A stretch of DNA of 64,000 bases, from contig NC_088300.1 of the NCBI RefSeq assembly GCF_032854445.1, positions 57,016,984 through 57,080,983 on the forward strand, in the 5' to 3' direction. The notes under the pieces are model-generated. The model searched no databases. It saw only the letters and a program-made list of their open reading frames with translations, and was not told where the DNA came from. Of the stretch, positions 33,346 to 46,055 are shown piece by piece; the stretch's first letter is position 1; each line of letters opens with the position of its first letter. The translations under genes were made by a program, and so were the position numbers. Origin of the DNA: Liolophura sinensis. Taxonomy: Eukaryota; Mollusca; Polyplacophora; Chitonida; Chitonidae.

Positions 33346-34856
33346 AGCTCTGTAAAATCTGGCGTAAATAGTGCTTGTCTGTATGGATTATTTCCAACAT
33401 CATCTTCAATTGTTTGTCCAAAAATCATTGTGCTCTGCAAAAGATGTAAGAAATAAAGAAAAAATTGAAATTTGATATGCTGCTTTGAGTTGAATTCAAA
33501 ACTTGTTTACAACAGTGCTCATCATAGCGGAAATTGCCAACAAGGCGTCTTTAATCAGCCAGTATATTATTCAAAAATGTTATTGTACCTGCAGATAAGT
33601 GGTAGTGTTCAAAACGTGTGCTCAATGGTTTTCTGTAACATTAAAGAGAAGTTTTCTTATTATTTACATGGTTATCTGTGCAGTGTGGAAACTTTATATT
33701 CGGCTTCCAACGGCTTGACCGTTGCGTAGATAGCTTGGGATTTACTCCAGGAGACCAATATTAAATGGTAACCTTTGAAGACGCTCTCTCAGATCAATGG
33801 CGGCAACGTTTTTAAGCTCACAATACCACAATCACAGTTTTAGCCATTGACCGTTGTTTTATTATTCCATCTGCTTCTTTTAAATGTAGACAATATTGTA
33901 CAGATGGACAGAAGCATGGACAGGTTGTTGATTTTCTACAGAAGGTTGATCACAAATCGTAAACCCTTCTTCAGAGATCAAACACAAGAAGTTCATATAG
34001 GCAGGAATTTATTACTACAATTGTCGTGAGTAATCTTCATTTCTGTTTTATAAGTTATACGCAGTGAAGCGAGAAGACCAAGATATTTTCAATGTGATAT
34101 AAACAGTGAATATTCAAAAAGATGTGGAACGTTTATTCCTTTCCTCGAGAGAAAATATTCAGGAGAATTACAACATTCGCGTTGAAAATGTAAGATAGTC
34201 GTGGTATGACGAATAATAACTTTGTGTTGTAATGCTCAAGAAGCTGTAAGTCGAAGCTTTTATTCAAATCCATTTTCGTGCCTTTATGAAGACATTGTCG
34301 CTAGAAATTTGTAGTGGTGATCTGCATAATTGTGCAGTTTTAGTCTTGGCAGCATTGAAAACAGCTTTGTGTCGAATGTTTGGAGAGAAGGAAAATAAGT
34401 AGTGAAATGAACCTTTGCAGATGCTGTAGTTTCAATTACGATTTCAGTGATGATAACGAATCGTATTGGTGGTTCATGGCCATTAGTAAGAAAGAGACAT
34501 GAGGTGTTATTCTTCCAAATGGTTGATTGGCTTTTATTTTCTAATAAGTATTTAGAGATTAACGCTGTGTTTTGTCAGAAAAGACAATGAATATACGTTG
34601 TAAGAAAAAAGACCGCCTGCTGTGGGATCGCATACCACCCGTCAGATTACGCGACGGTGTGACGAGTGGCTTACATGTGTCAGATAACAGTGTTTACTCC
34701 GACTGGTCTGACTGATTTGTGGTCGGGCTGCAAAGTATGTTGTGTTTATCTCACTTGTCTGCCATAAACACCAGGTATATAAACCTGCAGGGCATGGATG
34801 TAGATCAGTTTGTCTTGGTGACCAACGTCCCAGAGACAGCATTCGAATTACGAAGA

Positions 34857-35720
34857 ATGGAGTCTCCAATGCCCTTGAAGCTTTATAACTGGGTAAAACG
34901 TCATCTGAAGATCAAGAGTAAGAGGAAAAGGGATGAACCCAGAGCGTCGCGGCGGCCTACTGGACCATCCAGCGCCAAAAGCAAATCTTTAATGGGTTAC
35001 ATTGACCACAAACTCAGATGCAAGAAAGAGGAAAGTGGGCCGATAGAGTCAGTGAAAGGTCACTTTTGCTTGACAAGAGTTAGAGGATCTATGTTTCCGG
35101 GACATCAATCCACTGCCACATCTCTATGTGCAATTCTCCGTAGCCAGACCACAGAACCGTCTTCATGGACATCCCATGTCATGGATAAAGTGTTGCTCCA
35201 AGGAGACCGACTTCATACTGTTAGGACAGCCAGACTGAGAAAGCCCGTGACAGACTCCATGAACCTCGCGCCAAACGAATTACCCACACGATTTACTTTC
35301 CGGCGGACCGAGTACTTGGTGGAAGTTTCTAAAGTGCTAACTGTGCGTCTCTTACCTCGAAGGACGGTGAAAAAGCAGCAGCTGTCCCGTGTGACAAAAT
35401 TCAAACGTAGTCTGTCCTCTGCCTTATCCTCTCCACACGCTGGTGCCCTTCTCATTGTAGGTGGAAACACACTAGCATTTTTTTCCGACCAAAGCTACAT
35501 CTACTCTTTCCAGCCGTGTTGTCACAAGGAAAAGTCTATACTATCCAGTAACTGCAAAGCTGAGCTAAACGTTTTTCGGGATGTCCATCACTTGTCTATA
35601 TTTTTATTGGAGGACCTGGCAAATCAAGACAATGCAGTCACCCTGTATACAGTTGATCTTCAAGTGGATTGCCACACGTGGGCAGACCGCTCATTTGATG
35701 TTCACCTCGCGAGAGTGTAA
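34857..35720 (+). CDS. Array copy 11: intact 287-residue protein (type D)
   Basis: Signature K8 N11 I63 H107 T132 S217 I228 R278. TATA 34776-34783, TCAGT 34805-34809, AATAAA 35827-35832. Confidence 0.75.
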   Translation: MESPMPLKLYNWVKRHLKIKSKRKRDEPRASRRPTGPSSAKSKSLMGYIDHKLRCKKEESGPIESVKGHFCLTRVRGSMFPGHQSTATSLCAILRSQTTEPSSWTSHVMDKVLLQGDRLHTVRTARLRKPVTDSMNLAPNELPTRFTFRRTEYLVEVSKVLTVRLLPRRTVKKQQLSRVTKFKRSLSSALSSPHAGALLIVGGNTLAFFSDQSYIYSFQPCCHKEKSILSSNCKAELNVFRDVHHLSIFLLEDLANQDNAVTLYTVDLQVDCHTWADRSFDVHLARV

Positions 35721-37231
35721 AGTTCTGTAAAATCTGGCGTAAATAGTGCTTGTCTGTATGGATTATTTCCAACATCATCTTCAATTGTTTGTCCAAAAAT
35801 CATTGTGCTCTGCAAAAGATGTAAGAAATAAAGAAAAAATTGAAATTTGATATGCCGCTCTGAGTTGAATTCAAAACTTGTTTACAACAGTGCTCATCAT
35901 AGCGGAAATTGCCAACAAGGCGTCTTTAATCAGCCAGAATATTATTCAAAAATGTTATTGTACCTGCAGATAAGTGGTAGTGTTCAAAAGGTGTGCTCAA
36001 TGGTTTTCTGCAACATTAAAGAGAAGTTTTCTTATTATTTACATGGTTATCTGTGCAGTATGGAAACTTTATCTTCGGCTTCCAACGGCTTGACCGTTGC
36101 GTAGATAGCTTGGGATTTACTCCAGGAGACCCATATTAAATGGTAACCTTTGAAGACGCTCTCTCAGATCAATGGCGGCAACGTTTTTAAGCTCACAATA
36201 CCACAATCACAGTTTTTGCCATTGACCGTTGTTTCATTATTCCATCTGCTTCTTTTAAATGTAGACAATATTGTACAGATGGACAGAAGCATGGACAGGT
36301 TGTTGATTTTCTACAGAAGGTTGATCACAAATCGTAAACCCTTCTTCAGAGATCAAACACAAGAAGTTCATATAGGCAGGAATTTATTACTACAATTGTC
36401 GTGAGTAATCTTCATTTCTGTTTTATAAGTTATACGCAGTGAAGCGAGAAGACCAAGATATTTTCAATGTGATATAAACAGTGAATATTCAAAAAGATGT
36501 GGAACGTTTATTCCTTTCCTCGAGAGAAAATATTCAGGAGAATTACAACATTCGCGTTGAAAATGTAAGATAGTCGTGGTATGACGAATAATAACTTTGT
36601 GTTGTAATGCTCAAGAAGCTGTAAGTCGAAGCTTTTATTCAAATCCATTTTCGTGCCTTTATGAAGACATTGTCGCTAGAAATTTGTAGTGGTGATCTGC
36701 ATAATTGTGCAGTTTTAGTCTTGGCAGCATTGAAAACAGCTCTGTGTCGAATGTTTGGAGAGAAGGAAAATAAGTAGTGAAATGAACCTTTGCAGATGCT
36801 GTAGTTTCAATTACGATTTCAGTGATGATAACGAATCGTATTGGTGGTTCATGGCCATTAGTAAGAAAGAGACATGAGGTGTTATTCTTCCAAATGGTTG
36901 ATTGGCTTTTATTTTCTAATAAGTATTTAGAGATTAACGCTGTGTTTTGTCAGAAAAGACAATGAATATACGTTGTAAGAAAAAAGACCGCCTGCTGTGG
37001 GATCGCATACCACCCGTCAGATTACGCGACGGTGTGACGAGTGGCTTACATGTGTCAGATAACAGTGTTTACTCCGACTGGTCTGACTGATTTGTGGTCG
37101 GGCTGCAAAGTATGTTGTGTTTATCTCACTTGTCTGCCATAAACGCCAGGTATATAAACCTGCAGGGCAAGAATGCAGATCAGTTTGTCTTGGTGACCAA
37201 CGTCCCAGAGACAGCATTCGAAATACGAAGA

Positions 37232-38095
37232 ATGGAGTCTCCAATGCCCTTGAGGCTTTATAGCTGGGTAAAACGTCATCTGAAGATCAAGAGTAAGAGG
37301 AAAAGAGATGAACCCAGAGCGTCGCGGCGGCCTACTGGACCATCCAGCGCCAAAAGCAAATCTTTAATGGGTTACATTGACCACAAACTCAGATGCAAGA
37401 AAGAGGAAAGTGGGCCGGTAGAGTCAGTGAAAGGTCGCTTTTGCTTGACAAGAGTTAGAGGATCTATGTTTCCGGGACATCAATCCACTGCCACATCTCT
37501 ATGTGCAATTCTCCGTAGCCAGACCACAGAACCGTCTTCATGGACATCCGATGTCATGGATAAAGTGTTGCTCCAAGGAGACCGACTTCATACTGTTAGG
37601 ACAGCCAGACTGAGAAAGCCCGTGACAGACTCCATGAACCTCGCGCCAAACGAATTACCCACACGATTTACTTTCCGGCGGACCGAGTACTTGGTGGAAG
37701 TTTCTAAAGTGCTAACTGTGCGTCTCTTACCTCGAAGGACGGTGAAAAAGCAGCAGCTGTCCCGTGTGACAAAATTCAAACGTAGTCTGTCCTCTGCCTT
37801 ATCCTCTCCACACGCTGGTGCCCTTCTCATTGTAGGTGGAAACACACTAGCATTTTTTTCCGACCAAAGCTACATCTACTCTTTCCAGCCGTGTTGTCAC
37901 AAGGAAAAGTCTATACTATCCAGTAACTGCAAAGCTGAGCTAAACGTTTTTCGGGATGTCCATCACTTGTCTATATTTTTATTGGAGGACCTGGCAAATC
38001 AAGACAATGCAGTCACCCTGTATACAGTTGATCTTCAAGTGGATTGCCACACGTGGGCAGACCGCTCATTTGATGTTCACCTCGCGAGAGTGTAA
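37232..38095 (+). CDS. Array copy 12: intact 287-residue protein (type C, Arg69)
   Basis: Copy 10 with one private change, H69R. TATA 37151-37158, TCAGT 37180-37184, AATAAA 38202-38207. Confidence 0.75.
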   Translation: MESPMPLRLYSWVKRHLKIKSKRKRDEPRASRRPTGPSSAKSKSLMGYIDHKLRCKKEESGPVESVKGRFCLTRVRGSMFPGHQSTATSLCAILRSQTTEPSSWTSDVMDKVLLQGDRLHTVRTARLRKPVTDSMNLAPNELPTRFTFRRTEYLVEVSKVLTVRLLPRRTVKKQQLSRVTKFKRSLSSALSSPHAGALLIVGGNTLAFFSDQSYIYSFQPCCHKEKSILSSNCKAELNVFRDVHHLSIFLLEDLANQDNAVTLYTVDLQVDCHTWADRSFDVHLARV

Positions 38096-39606
38096 AGCTC
38101 TGTAAAATCTGGCGTAAATAGTGCTTGTCTGTATGGATTATTTCCAACATCATCTTCAATTGTTTGTCCAAAAATCATTGTGCTCTGCAAAAGATGTAAG
38201 AAATAAAGAAAAAATTGAAATTTGATATGCTGCTTTGAGTTGAATTCAAAACTTGTTTACAACAGTGCTCATCATAGCGGAAATTGCCAACAAGGCGTCT
38301 TTAATCAGCCAGTATATTATTCAAAAATGTTATTGTACCTGCAGATAAGTGGTAGTGTTCAAAACGTGTGCTCAATGGTTTTCTGTAACATTAAAGAGAA
38401 GTTTTCTTATTATTTACATGGTTATCTGTGCAGTGTGGAAACTTTATATTCGGCTTCCAACGGCTTGACCGTTGCGTAGATAGCTTGGGATTTACTCCAG
38501 GAGACCAATATTAAATGGTAACCTTTGAAGACGCTCTCTCAGATCAATGGCGGCAACGTTTTTAAGCTCACAATACCACAATCACAGTTTTAGCCATTGA
38601 CCGTTGTTTTATTATTCCATCTGCTTCTTTTAAATGTAGACAATATTGTACAGATGGACAGAAGCATGGACAGGTTGTTGATTTTCTACAGAAGGTTGAT
38701 CACAAATCGTAAACCCTTCTTCAGAGATCAAACACAAGAAGTTCATATAGGCAGGAATTTATTACTACAATTGTCGTGAGTAATCTTCATTTCTGTTTTA
38801 TAAGTTATACGCAGTGAAGCGAGAAGACCAAGATATTTTCAATGTGATATAAACAGTGAATATTCAAAAAGATGTGGAACGTTTATTCCTTTCCTCGAGA
38901 GAAAATATTCAGGAGAATTACAACATTCGCGTTGAAAATGTAAGATAGTCGTGGTATGACGAATAATAACTTTGTGTTGTAATGCTCAAGAAGCTGTAAG
39001 TCGAAGCTTTTATTCAAATCCATTTTCGTGCCTTTATGAAGACATTGTCGCTAGAAATTTGTAGTGGTGATCTGCATAATTGTGCAGTTTTAGTCTTGGC
39101 AGCATTGAAAACAGCTTTGTGTCGAATGTTTGCAGAGAAGGAAAATAAGTAGTGAAATGAACCTTTGCAGATGCTGTAGTTTCAATTACGATTTCAGTGA
39201 TGATAACGAATCGTATTGGTGGTTCATGGCCATTAGTAAGAAAGAGACATGAGGTGTTATTCTTCCAAATGGTTGATTGGCTTTTATTTTCTAATAAGTA
39301 TTTAGAGATTAACGCTGTGTTTTGTCAGAAAAGACAATGAATATACGTTGTAAGAAAAAAGACCGCCTGCTGTGGGATCGCATACCACCCGTCAGATTAC
39401 GCGACGGTGTGACGAGTGGCTTACATGTGTCAGATAACAGTGTTTACTCCGACTGGTCTGACTGATTTGTGGTCGGGCTGCAAAGTATGTTGTGTTTATC
39501 TCACTTGTCTGCCATAAACACCAGGTATATAAACCTGCAGGGCATGGATGTAGATCAGTTTGTCTTGGTGACCAACGTCCCAGAGACAGCATTCGAATTA
39601 CGAAGA

Positions 39607-40470
39607 ATGGAGTCTCCAATGCCCTTGAAGCTTTATAACTGGGTAAAACGTCATCTGAAGATCAAGAGTAAGAGGAAAAGGGATGAACCCAGAGCGTCGC
39701 GGCGGCCTACTGGACCATCCAGCGCCAAAAGCAAATCTTTAATGGGTTACATTGACCACAAACTCAGATGCAAGAAAGAGGAAAGTGGGCCGATAGAGTC
39801 AGTGAAAGGTCACTTTTGCTTGACAAGAGTTAGAGGATCTATGTTTCCGGGACATCAATCCACTGCCACATCTCTATGTGCAATTCTCCGTAGCCAGACC
39901 ACAGAACCGTCTTCATGGACATCCCATGTCATGGATAAAGTGTTGCTCCAAGGAGACCGACTTCATACTGTTAGGACAGCCAGACTGAGAAAGCCCGTGA
40001 CAGACTCCATGAACCTCGCGCCAAACGAATTACCCACACGATTTACTTTCCGGCGGACCGAGTACTTGGTGGAAGTTTCTAAAGTGCTAACTGTGCGTCT
40101 CTTACCTCGAAGGACGGTGAAAAAGCAGCAGCTGTCCCGTGTGACAAAATTCAAACGTAGTCTGTCCTCTGCCTTATCCTCTCCACACGCTGGTGCCCTT
40201 CTCATTGTAGGTGGAAACACACTAGCATTTTTTTCCGACCAAAGCTACATCTACTCTTTCCAGCCGTGTTGTCACAAGGAAAAGTCTATACTATCCAGTA
40301 ACTGCAAAGCTGAGCTAAACGTTTTTCGGGATGTCCATCACTTGTCTATATTTTTATTGGAGGACCTGGCAAATCAAGACAATGCAGTCACCCTGTATAC
40401 AGTTGATCTTCAAGTGGATTGCCACACGTGGGCAGACCGCTCATTTGATGTTCACCTCGCGAGAGTGTAA
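39607..40470 (+). CDS. Array copy 13: intact 287-residue protein (type D)
   Basis: Protein identical to copy 11, so copies 12-13 repeat copies 10-11 as a 4750-bp dimer. It is the last intact copy. TATA 39526-39533, TCAGT 39555-39559, AATAAA 40577-40582. Confidence 0.75.
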   Translation: MESPMPLKLYNWVKRHLKIKSKRKRDEPRASRRPTGPSSAKSKSLMGYIDHKLRCKKEESGPIESVKGHFCLTRVRGSMFPGHQSTATSLCAILRSQTTEPSSWTSHVMDKVLLQGDRLHTVRTARLRKPVTDSMNLAPNELPTRFTFRRTEYLVEVSKVLTVRLLPRRTVKKQQLSRVTKFKRSLSSALSSPHAGALLIVGGNTLAFFSDQSYIYSFQPCCHKEKSILSSNCKAELNVFRDVHHLSIFLLEDLANQDNAVTLYTVDLQVDCHTWADRSFDVHLARV

Positions 40471-41647
40471 AGTTCTGTAAAATCTGGCGTAAATAGTGCT
40501 TGTCTGTATGGATTATTTCCAACATCATCTTCAATTGTTTGTCCAAAAATCATTGTGCTCTGCAAAAGATGTAAGAAATAAAGAAAAAATTGAAATTTGA
40601 TATGCCGCTCTGAGTTGAATTCAAAACTTGTTTACAACAGTGCTCATCATAGCGGAAATTGCCAACAAGGCGTCTTTAATCAGCCAGAATATTATTCAAA
40701 AATGTTATTGTACCTGCAGATAAGTGGTAGTGTTCAAAAGGTGTGCTCAATGGTTTTCTGCAACATTAAAGAGAAGTTTTCTTATTATTTACATGGTTAT
40801 CTGTGCAGTATGGAAACTTTATCTTCGGCTTCCAACGGCTTGACCGTTGCGTAGATAGCTTGGGATTTACTCCAGGAGACCCATATTAAATGGTAACCTT
40901 TGAAGACGCTCTCTCAGATCAATGGCGGCAACGTTTTTAAGCTCACAATACCACAATCACAGTTTTTGCCATTGACCGTTGTTTCATTATTCCATCTGCT
41001 TCTTTTAAATGTAGACAATATTGTACAGATGGACAGAAGCATGGACAGGTTGTTGATTTTCTACAGAAGGTTGATCACAAATCGTGAACACTTCTTCAGA
41101 GATCAAACACAAGAAGTTCATAAAGGCAGGAATTTATTACTACAATTGTCGTGAGTAATCTTCATTTCTGTTTTATAAGTTATACGCAGTGAAGCGAGAA
41201 GACCAAGATATTTTCAATATGATATAAACAGTGAATATTCAAAAAGATGTGGAACGTTTATTCCTTTCCACGAGAGAAAATATTCAGGAGAATTACAACA
41301 TTCGGGTTGAAAATGTAAGATAGTCGTGGTATGACGAATAATAACTTTGTGTTGTAATGCGACGGTGTGACGAGACAATGAATATACGTTGTAAGAAAAA
41401 AGACCGCCTGCTGTGGGATCGCATACCACCCGTCAGATTACGCGACGGTGTGACGAGTGGCTTACATGTGTCAGATAGCAGTGTTTACTCCGACTGGTCT
41501 GACTGATTTGTAGTCGGGCTGCAAAGTATGTTGTGTTTATCTCACTTGTCTGCCATAAACGCCAGGTATATAAACCTGCAGGGCAAGGATACAGATCAGT
41601 TTGTCTTGGTGACCAACGTCCCAGAGACAGCATTCGAATTACGAAGA

Positions 41648-41688
41648 ATGGAGTCCGCTCATTTGATGTTCACCTCGCGAGAGTGTAA
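41648..41688 (+). pseudogene. Array copy 14: promoter retained, gene almost wholly deleted
   Basis: TATA 41567-41574 and AATAAA 41795-41800 are kept, but the coding region jumps from ATGGAGTC to CGCTCATTTG, losing ~823 bases and the frame. A second deletion upstream (net 326 bases of spacer) carries a short filler insertion at 41361-41374. Confidence 0.85.
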
Positions 41689-43189
41689 AGTTCTGTAAAA
41701 TCTGGCGTAAATAGTGCTTGTCTGTATGGTTTATTTCCAACATCATCTTCAATTGTTTGTCCAAAAATCATTGTGCTCTGCAAAAGATGTAAGAAATAAA
41801 GAAAAAATTGAAATTTGATATGCTGCTTTGAGTTGAATTCAAAACTTGTTTACAACAGTGCTCATCATAGCGGAAATTGCCAACTAGCGTCTTTAATCAG
41901 CCAGTATATTATTCAAAAATGTTATTGTACCTAGTGGTAGTGTTCAAAAGGTGTGCTCAATGGTTTCTGCAACATTAAAGAGAAGTTTTCTTATTATTTA
42001 CATGGTTATCTGTGCAGTGTGGAAACTTTATCTTCGGCTTCCAACGGCTTGACCGTTGCGTAGATAGCTTGGGATTTACTCCAGGAGGCCCATATTAAAT
42101 GTAACCTGTGAAGACGCTCTCTCAGATCAAAGGCAGCAACGTTTTTAGCTCACAATACCACAATCACAGTTTTTGCCATTGACCGTTGTTTTATTATTTT
42201 ATCTGCTTCGTTTAAATGTAGACAATATTGTACAGATGAATAGAAGCAAGGACAGTTTGTTGATTTTCTACAGATGGTTGATCACAAATCGTAAACCCTT
42301 CTTCAAAGATCAAACACAATAAGTTTATAAGGCAGGAATTTATTAATTACAATTGTCGTGAGTAATCTTCATTTCTGTTTTATAAGTTATACGCAGTGAA
42401 GCGAGAAGACCAAGATATTTTCAATATGATATAAACAGTGAATATTCAAAAAAAATGTGGAACGTTTATTCCTTTCCACGAGGGAAAATATTGAGAAGAA
42501 TTACAACATTCGCGTTGAAATGTAAGATAGTCGTGGTATGACGATAATAACTTTGTGTTGTAATGCTCAAGAAGCTGTAAGTCGAAGCTTTTATTCAAAT
42601 CCATTTTCGTGCCTTTATGAAGACTTTGTCGCTAGAAATTTGTAGTGGTGATCTGCATAATTGTGCAGTTTTAGTCTTGGCAGCATTGAAACAGCTTTGT
42701 GTCGAATGTTTGCAGAGAAGGAAAATAAGTAGTGAAATGAACCTTTGCAGATGCTGTAGTTTCAATTACGATTTCAGTGATGATAACGAATCGTATTGGT
42801 GGCCCATGGCCATTAGTAAGAAAGAGGCGTGACGGTGTTATTCTTCCAAATGGTGATTGGCTTTTATTTTTCTAATAAGTATTTAGAGATTAACGCTGTG
42901 TTTTGTCAGAAAAGACAATGAATATACGTTGTAAGAAAAAGACCGCCTGTTGTGGGATCGCATTCCACCCGTCAGATTACGCGACAGTTTGTGACGAGTG
43001 GCTTACATGTGTCAGATAGCAGTGTTTACTCCGACTGGTCTGACTGATTTTGTGGTCAGGCTGCAAAGTATGTTGTGTTTATCTCACTTGTCTGCCATAA
43101 ACGCCAGGTATATAAACATGTAGAGCAAGGATGTAGATCAGTTTGTCTTGGTGACCAACGTCCCAGAGACAGCATTCGAATTACGAAGA

Positions 43190-43850
43190 ATGGAATCTCC
43201 AATGCCCTTGAGGCTTTATAACTGGGTAAAACGTCATCTGAAGATCAAGAGTAAGAGAAAAAAGAGATGAACCCAGAGGAGTCGCGGCGGCCTACTGGAC
43301 CATCCAAGCGCCAAAAGCAAATCTTTAATGGGTTACATTGACCACAAAACTCAGATGCAAGAAAGAGGAAAGTGGGCCGGTAGAATCAGTGAAAGGTCAC
43401 TTTTGCTTGACAAGGGTTAGAGGATCTATGTTTCTGGGACATCAATCCACTGCCACATCTCTATGTGCAATTCTCCGTAGCCAGACCACAGAACCGTTCT
43501 TCATGGACATCCGATGTCATGGATAAAGTGTTGCTCCAAGGAGACCAACTTCATTATGTTAGGACAGCCAGACTGAGAAAGCCGTGACAGACTCCATGAA
43601 CCTCGCGCCAAACGAATACCCACACGGTTTACTTTCCGGCGGACAGAGTACTTGGTGGAAGTTTCTAAAGTGCTAACGGTGCGTTCCTCTTACCTCGAAG
43701 GACGGGTGAAAAAGCAGCAGCTGTCCCGTGTGACAAAATTCAAACGTAGTCTGTCCTCTGCCTTATCCTCTCCACACGCTGGTGCCCTTCTCACTGTAGC
43801 TGGAAACACACTAGCATTTTTTTCGACCAAAGCTATATACACTTGATCTT
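43190..43850 (+). pseudogene. Array copy 15: degraded by many single-base indels, 3' end lost
   Basis: TATA at 43109-43116 is retained and the ATG is at 43190. The frame is broken repeatedly by one-base gains and losses, mostly in homopolymer runs (for example GAGAAAAAAGAG, CACAAAACTC, GACGGGTGAA, and a lost C in AAGCCGTG). Homology ends near 43836 after TTTTTTTCGACC and resumes as decayed sequence. Confidence 0.8.
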
Positions 43851-43985
43851 GAAGTTTTATTTACTAGACTGGATTTGTATTGTTGATCAGTGATAGTGTT
43901 GAAAAGTTTTTCAGCAACATTGATGGGAAATTTTCGTAGTAGTTTATTATTTTTTTAGCAGCTTGGTGATTTTCTCCAAGAGGCA

Positions 43986-46055
43986 TGGCGAATGTACAAT
44001 ACCGGTATTATTCACTGGTAATAATATTGATAACCATACTATTGTATACATTCACTGAAGATAAGCCAGATCGTAGGCTTGAATCGGTTTATTTTTAATA
44101 GCTTGAATGGAAGTACAAAATATGCTTGATACTATGTTAATATATAAGAAAGTGAACAAACTGGCTAACACGGAGGTGGTGGGATCGTTATAAAATTGAA
44201 TCTGGGCAAAATTGCCAAATATGGGAAGCACAGTTTGAATATTACACCATTCCAAACAGCAGCCATCATTCTCAGGTGCTGCTTCTAAATAATCCCGAAT
44301 CAATGTTTAATCCACGATCTATTGAGGCAGTACGAACTAGAAGCATGTCTCTATGTAATGTAATAATATCTCATTCATAACTTTCAGAGGAATTTCCTAT
44401 CATGATATAATCTCAGAAAATTTATGTTGACAATGATAAAATCAACTGTACACTATTTCTCCAAAGCATGAACACATTCTAAACGCACTGAATAGCAGCA
44501 TAATTTAAAAGTAGTTCAAACTGTAGGACAGGTACATCATTGGCATACAGACATAGCAATAATAAAGGCAGGTATAATCAGACACAAATCTAGTTAAATA
44601 TGGCATACATTCAATCAAAATAATAGGTAGATACAAGTTCACAGTAACATTTTTTGTAGAATAGAATATCTGAAGAAGTTATTTGCCATGAGCTAGCCTG
44701 GATCTCCATCATGATCAGGAAACACAAAGTTTATAGTTTGTTCACATATTTAAATCTATCCTTTAAGATTCCCTTGGAAAAGTCAAGATAATTATGCATT
44801 CATTGATTTTTCCAGCAAATAACCCGACCAAAGTCAATAAACGGCAAACAAATACACATGTTCATGTATACCCAATGTTTAAACCTTGGACTTGAGTCCC
44901 GTCTGTACTGCCCCATAATGTAACATGCAGCCGCTGATGCTACAAACTGGCCAAGACAGGAACGGCCAGCGACCCTGTGCAGTCCGCAATACTGTACTCA
45001 CTCACAGCAGCTATGTGACAATATATAGTGCCCTGGTATCACAGTACCAGCTATAGTTGTGACCACCATACATACACAAAGACAAAATACCTGACCAGTT
45101 TTACCATCTATCACCACAACATGGTGAGATTAATAAAGCACTAGTGAGAAGTTAACTAGAGAGATACTGTTTGAGAACAATGATAGTAGATATGTAACCA
45201 GTTTAATAGGGAGTCCATTATAATTACATGAATATAAAAGTAATACTGGAACTCGTGTGTACTTTCCAAAGGGTTTTCCCCCTGCCATATTGTTAGAACA
45301 ATCAATTTACACGAAGCATTTCCAGAAATGCTAAATATTGCCAGTTTCTCCAGTAATCACAGAGTTGACAATACCCTCAGTGTTGTCCCGTCTCTGAGAC
45401 AGTTCTAAAATATTATCTATCGCACCAGTATTGCTCAAGTTTACATAAAAACAACACAATAAAGGGCATATTAATTTGAGCATATCCCCGCAGTGTCAAT
45501 GTTCCAGCTCAAGGACGGTTGAAGCTGATTACATTTTGGGAGGCTTCAGGTGTAACAAAGGTGACTATGTTGTACCCTTCCTCATTGTTCAGGTATTAAT
45601 GCTTCTGTCCACCACTGTCAACTGTATTGAACTAAAACTGTCTGTTTGACACTCACGTAACAATGACATAACAAGACAATAAGCTGAGCTACAAAACAAC
45701 ACAGCATCATTCCATATACATAGGTAATTCACGAAGACATAGCCTCAATCATACAGCAACAATTCATTTGAAGTACCTTTTTCCATTCAAAATATACTCA
45801 TATATGAAGAAGAAAAAAATTACTGTAAACTTCTGAAGATAGGAGAAGCAGCTGTTGCATTCCATATGCGAGAGCAGCTAATCTCTAAATATGGCCTCTG
45901 AAAAGATGATCATTTTTACAGACACATACACTACAACATCAATAACAAAAAGAAACTCAATAACGACATTTTTAGCATCACATATCTTTGCATTATAAAT
46001 ATGAGTACTACAATTTTATTTTTTCAAAGAAATACAAAATAGCCTTCAAGAATTT
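43986..46055 (-). other. Gene-free stretch, possibly the 3' UTR of the LIM-protein gene
   Basis: There is no open frame of note on either strand. Candidate minus-strand AATAAA signals lie at 46015-46020 (36 bases past the stop) and 44088-44093. The second would give a ~2-kb 3' UTR ending near the array edge. Confidence 0.4.
46015..46020 (-). terminator. Candidate proximal poly(A) signal of the LIM-protein gene
   Basis: AATAAA on the minus strand, shortly after the TAG at 46056-46058. It is close to the stop, so a distal site is also possible. Confidence 0.35.

Larger units (their letters stand above)
10385..43985 (+). repeat. Tandem array of a 2375-bp gene-bearing unit (13 full, 1 deleted, 1 degraded, decayed edges)
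   Basis: The gene start recurs at 11107, 13482, 15857, 18232, 20607, 22982, 25357, 27732, 30107, 32482, 34857, 37232 and 39607: twelve consecutive steps of exactly 2375. A unit deleted for most of the gene follows (ATG at 41648), then one at 43190 full of single-base indels. Units differ from one another by only about 1-2%. At the left edge, 10385-10480 matches the spacer with heavy divergence and a deletion before 10485. At the right edge, 43851-43985 does the same. The spacer of ~1.5 kb also keeps two open frames of 84-85 codons, which I treat as non-coding. Variant types alternate: B A B A B B A B, then C D C D for copies 2-13. Confidence 0.95.
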
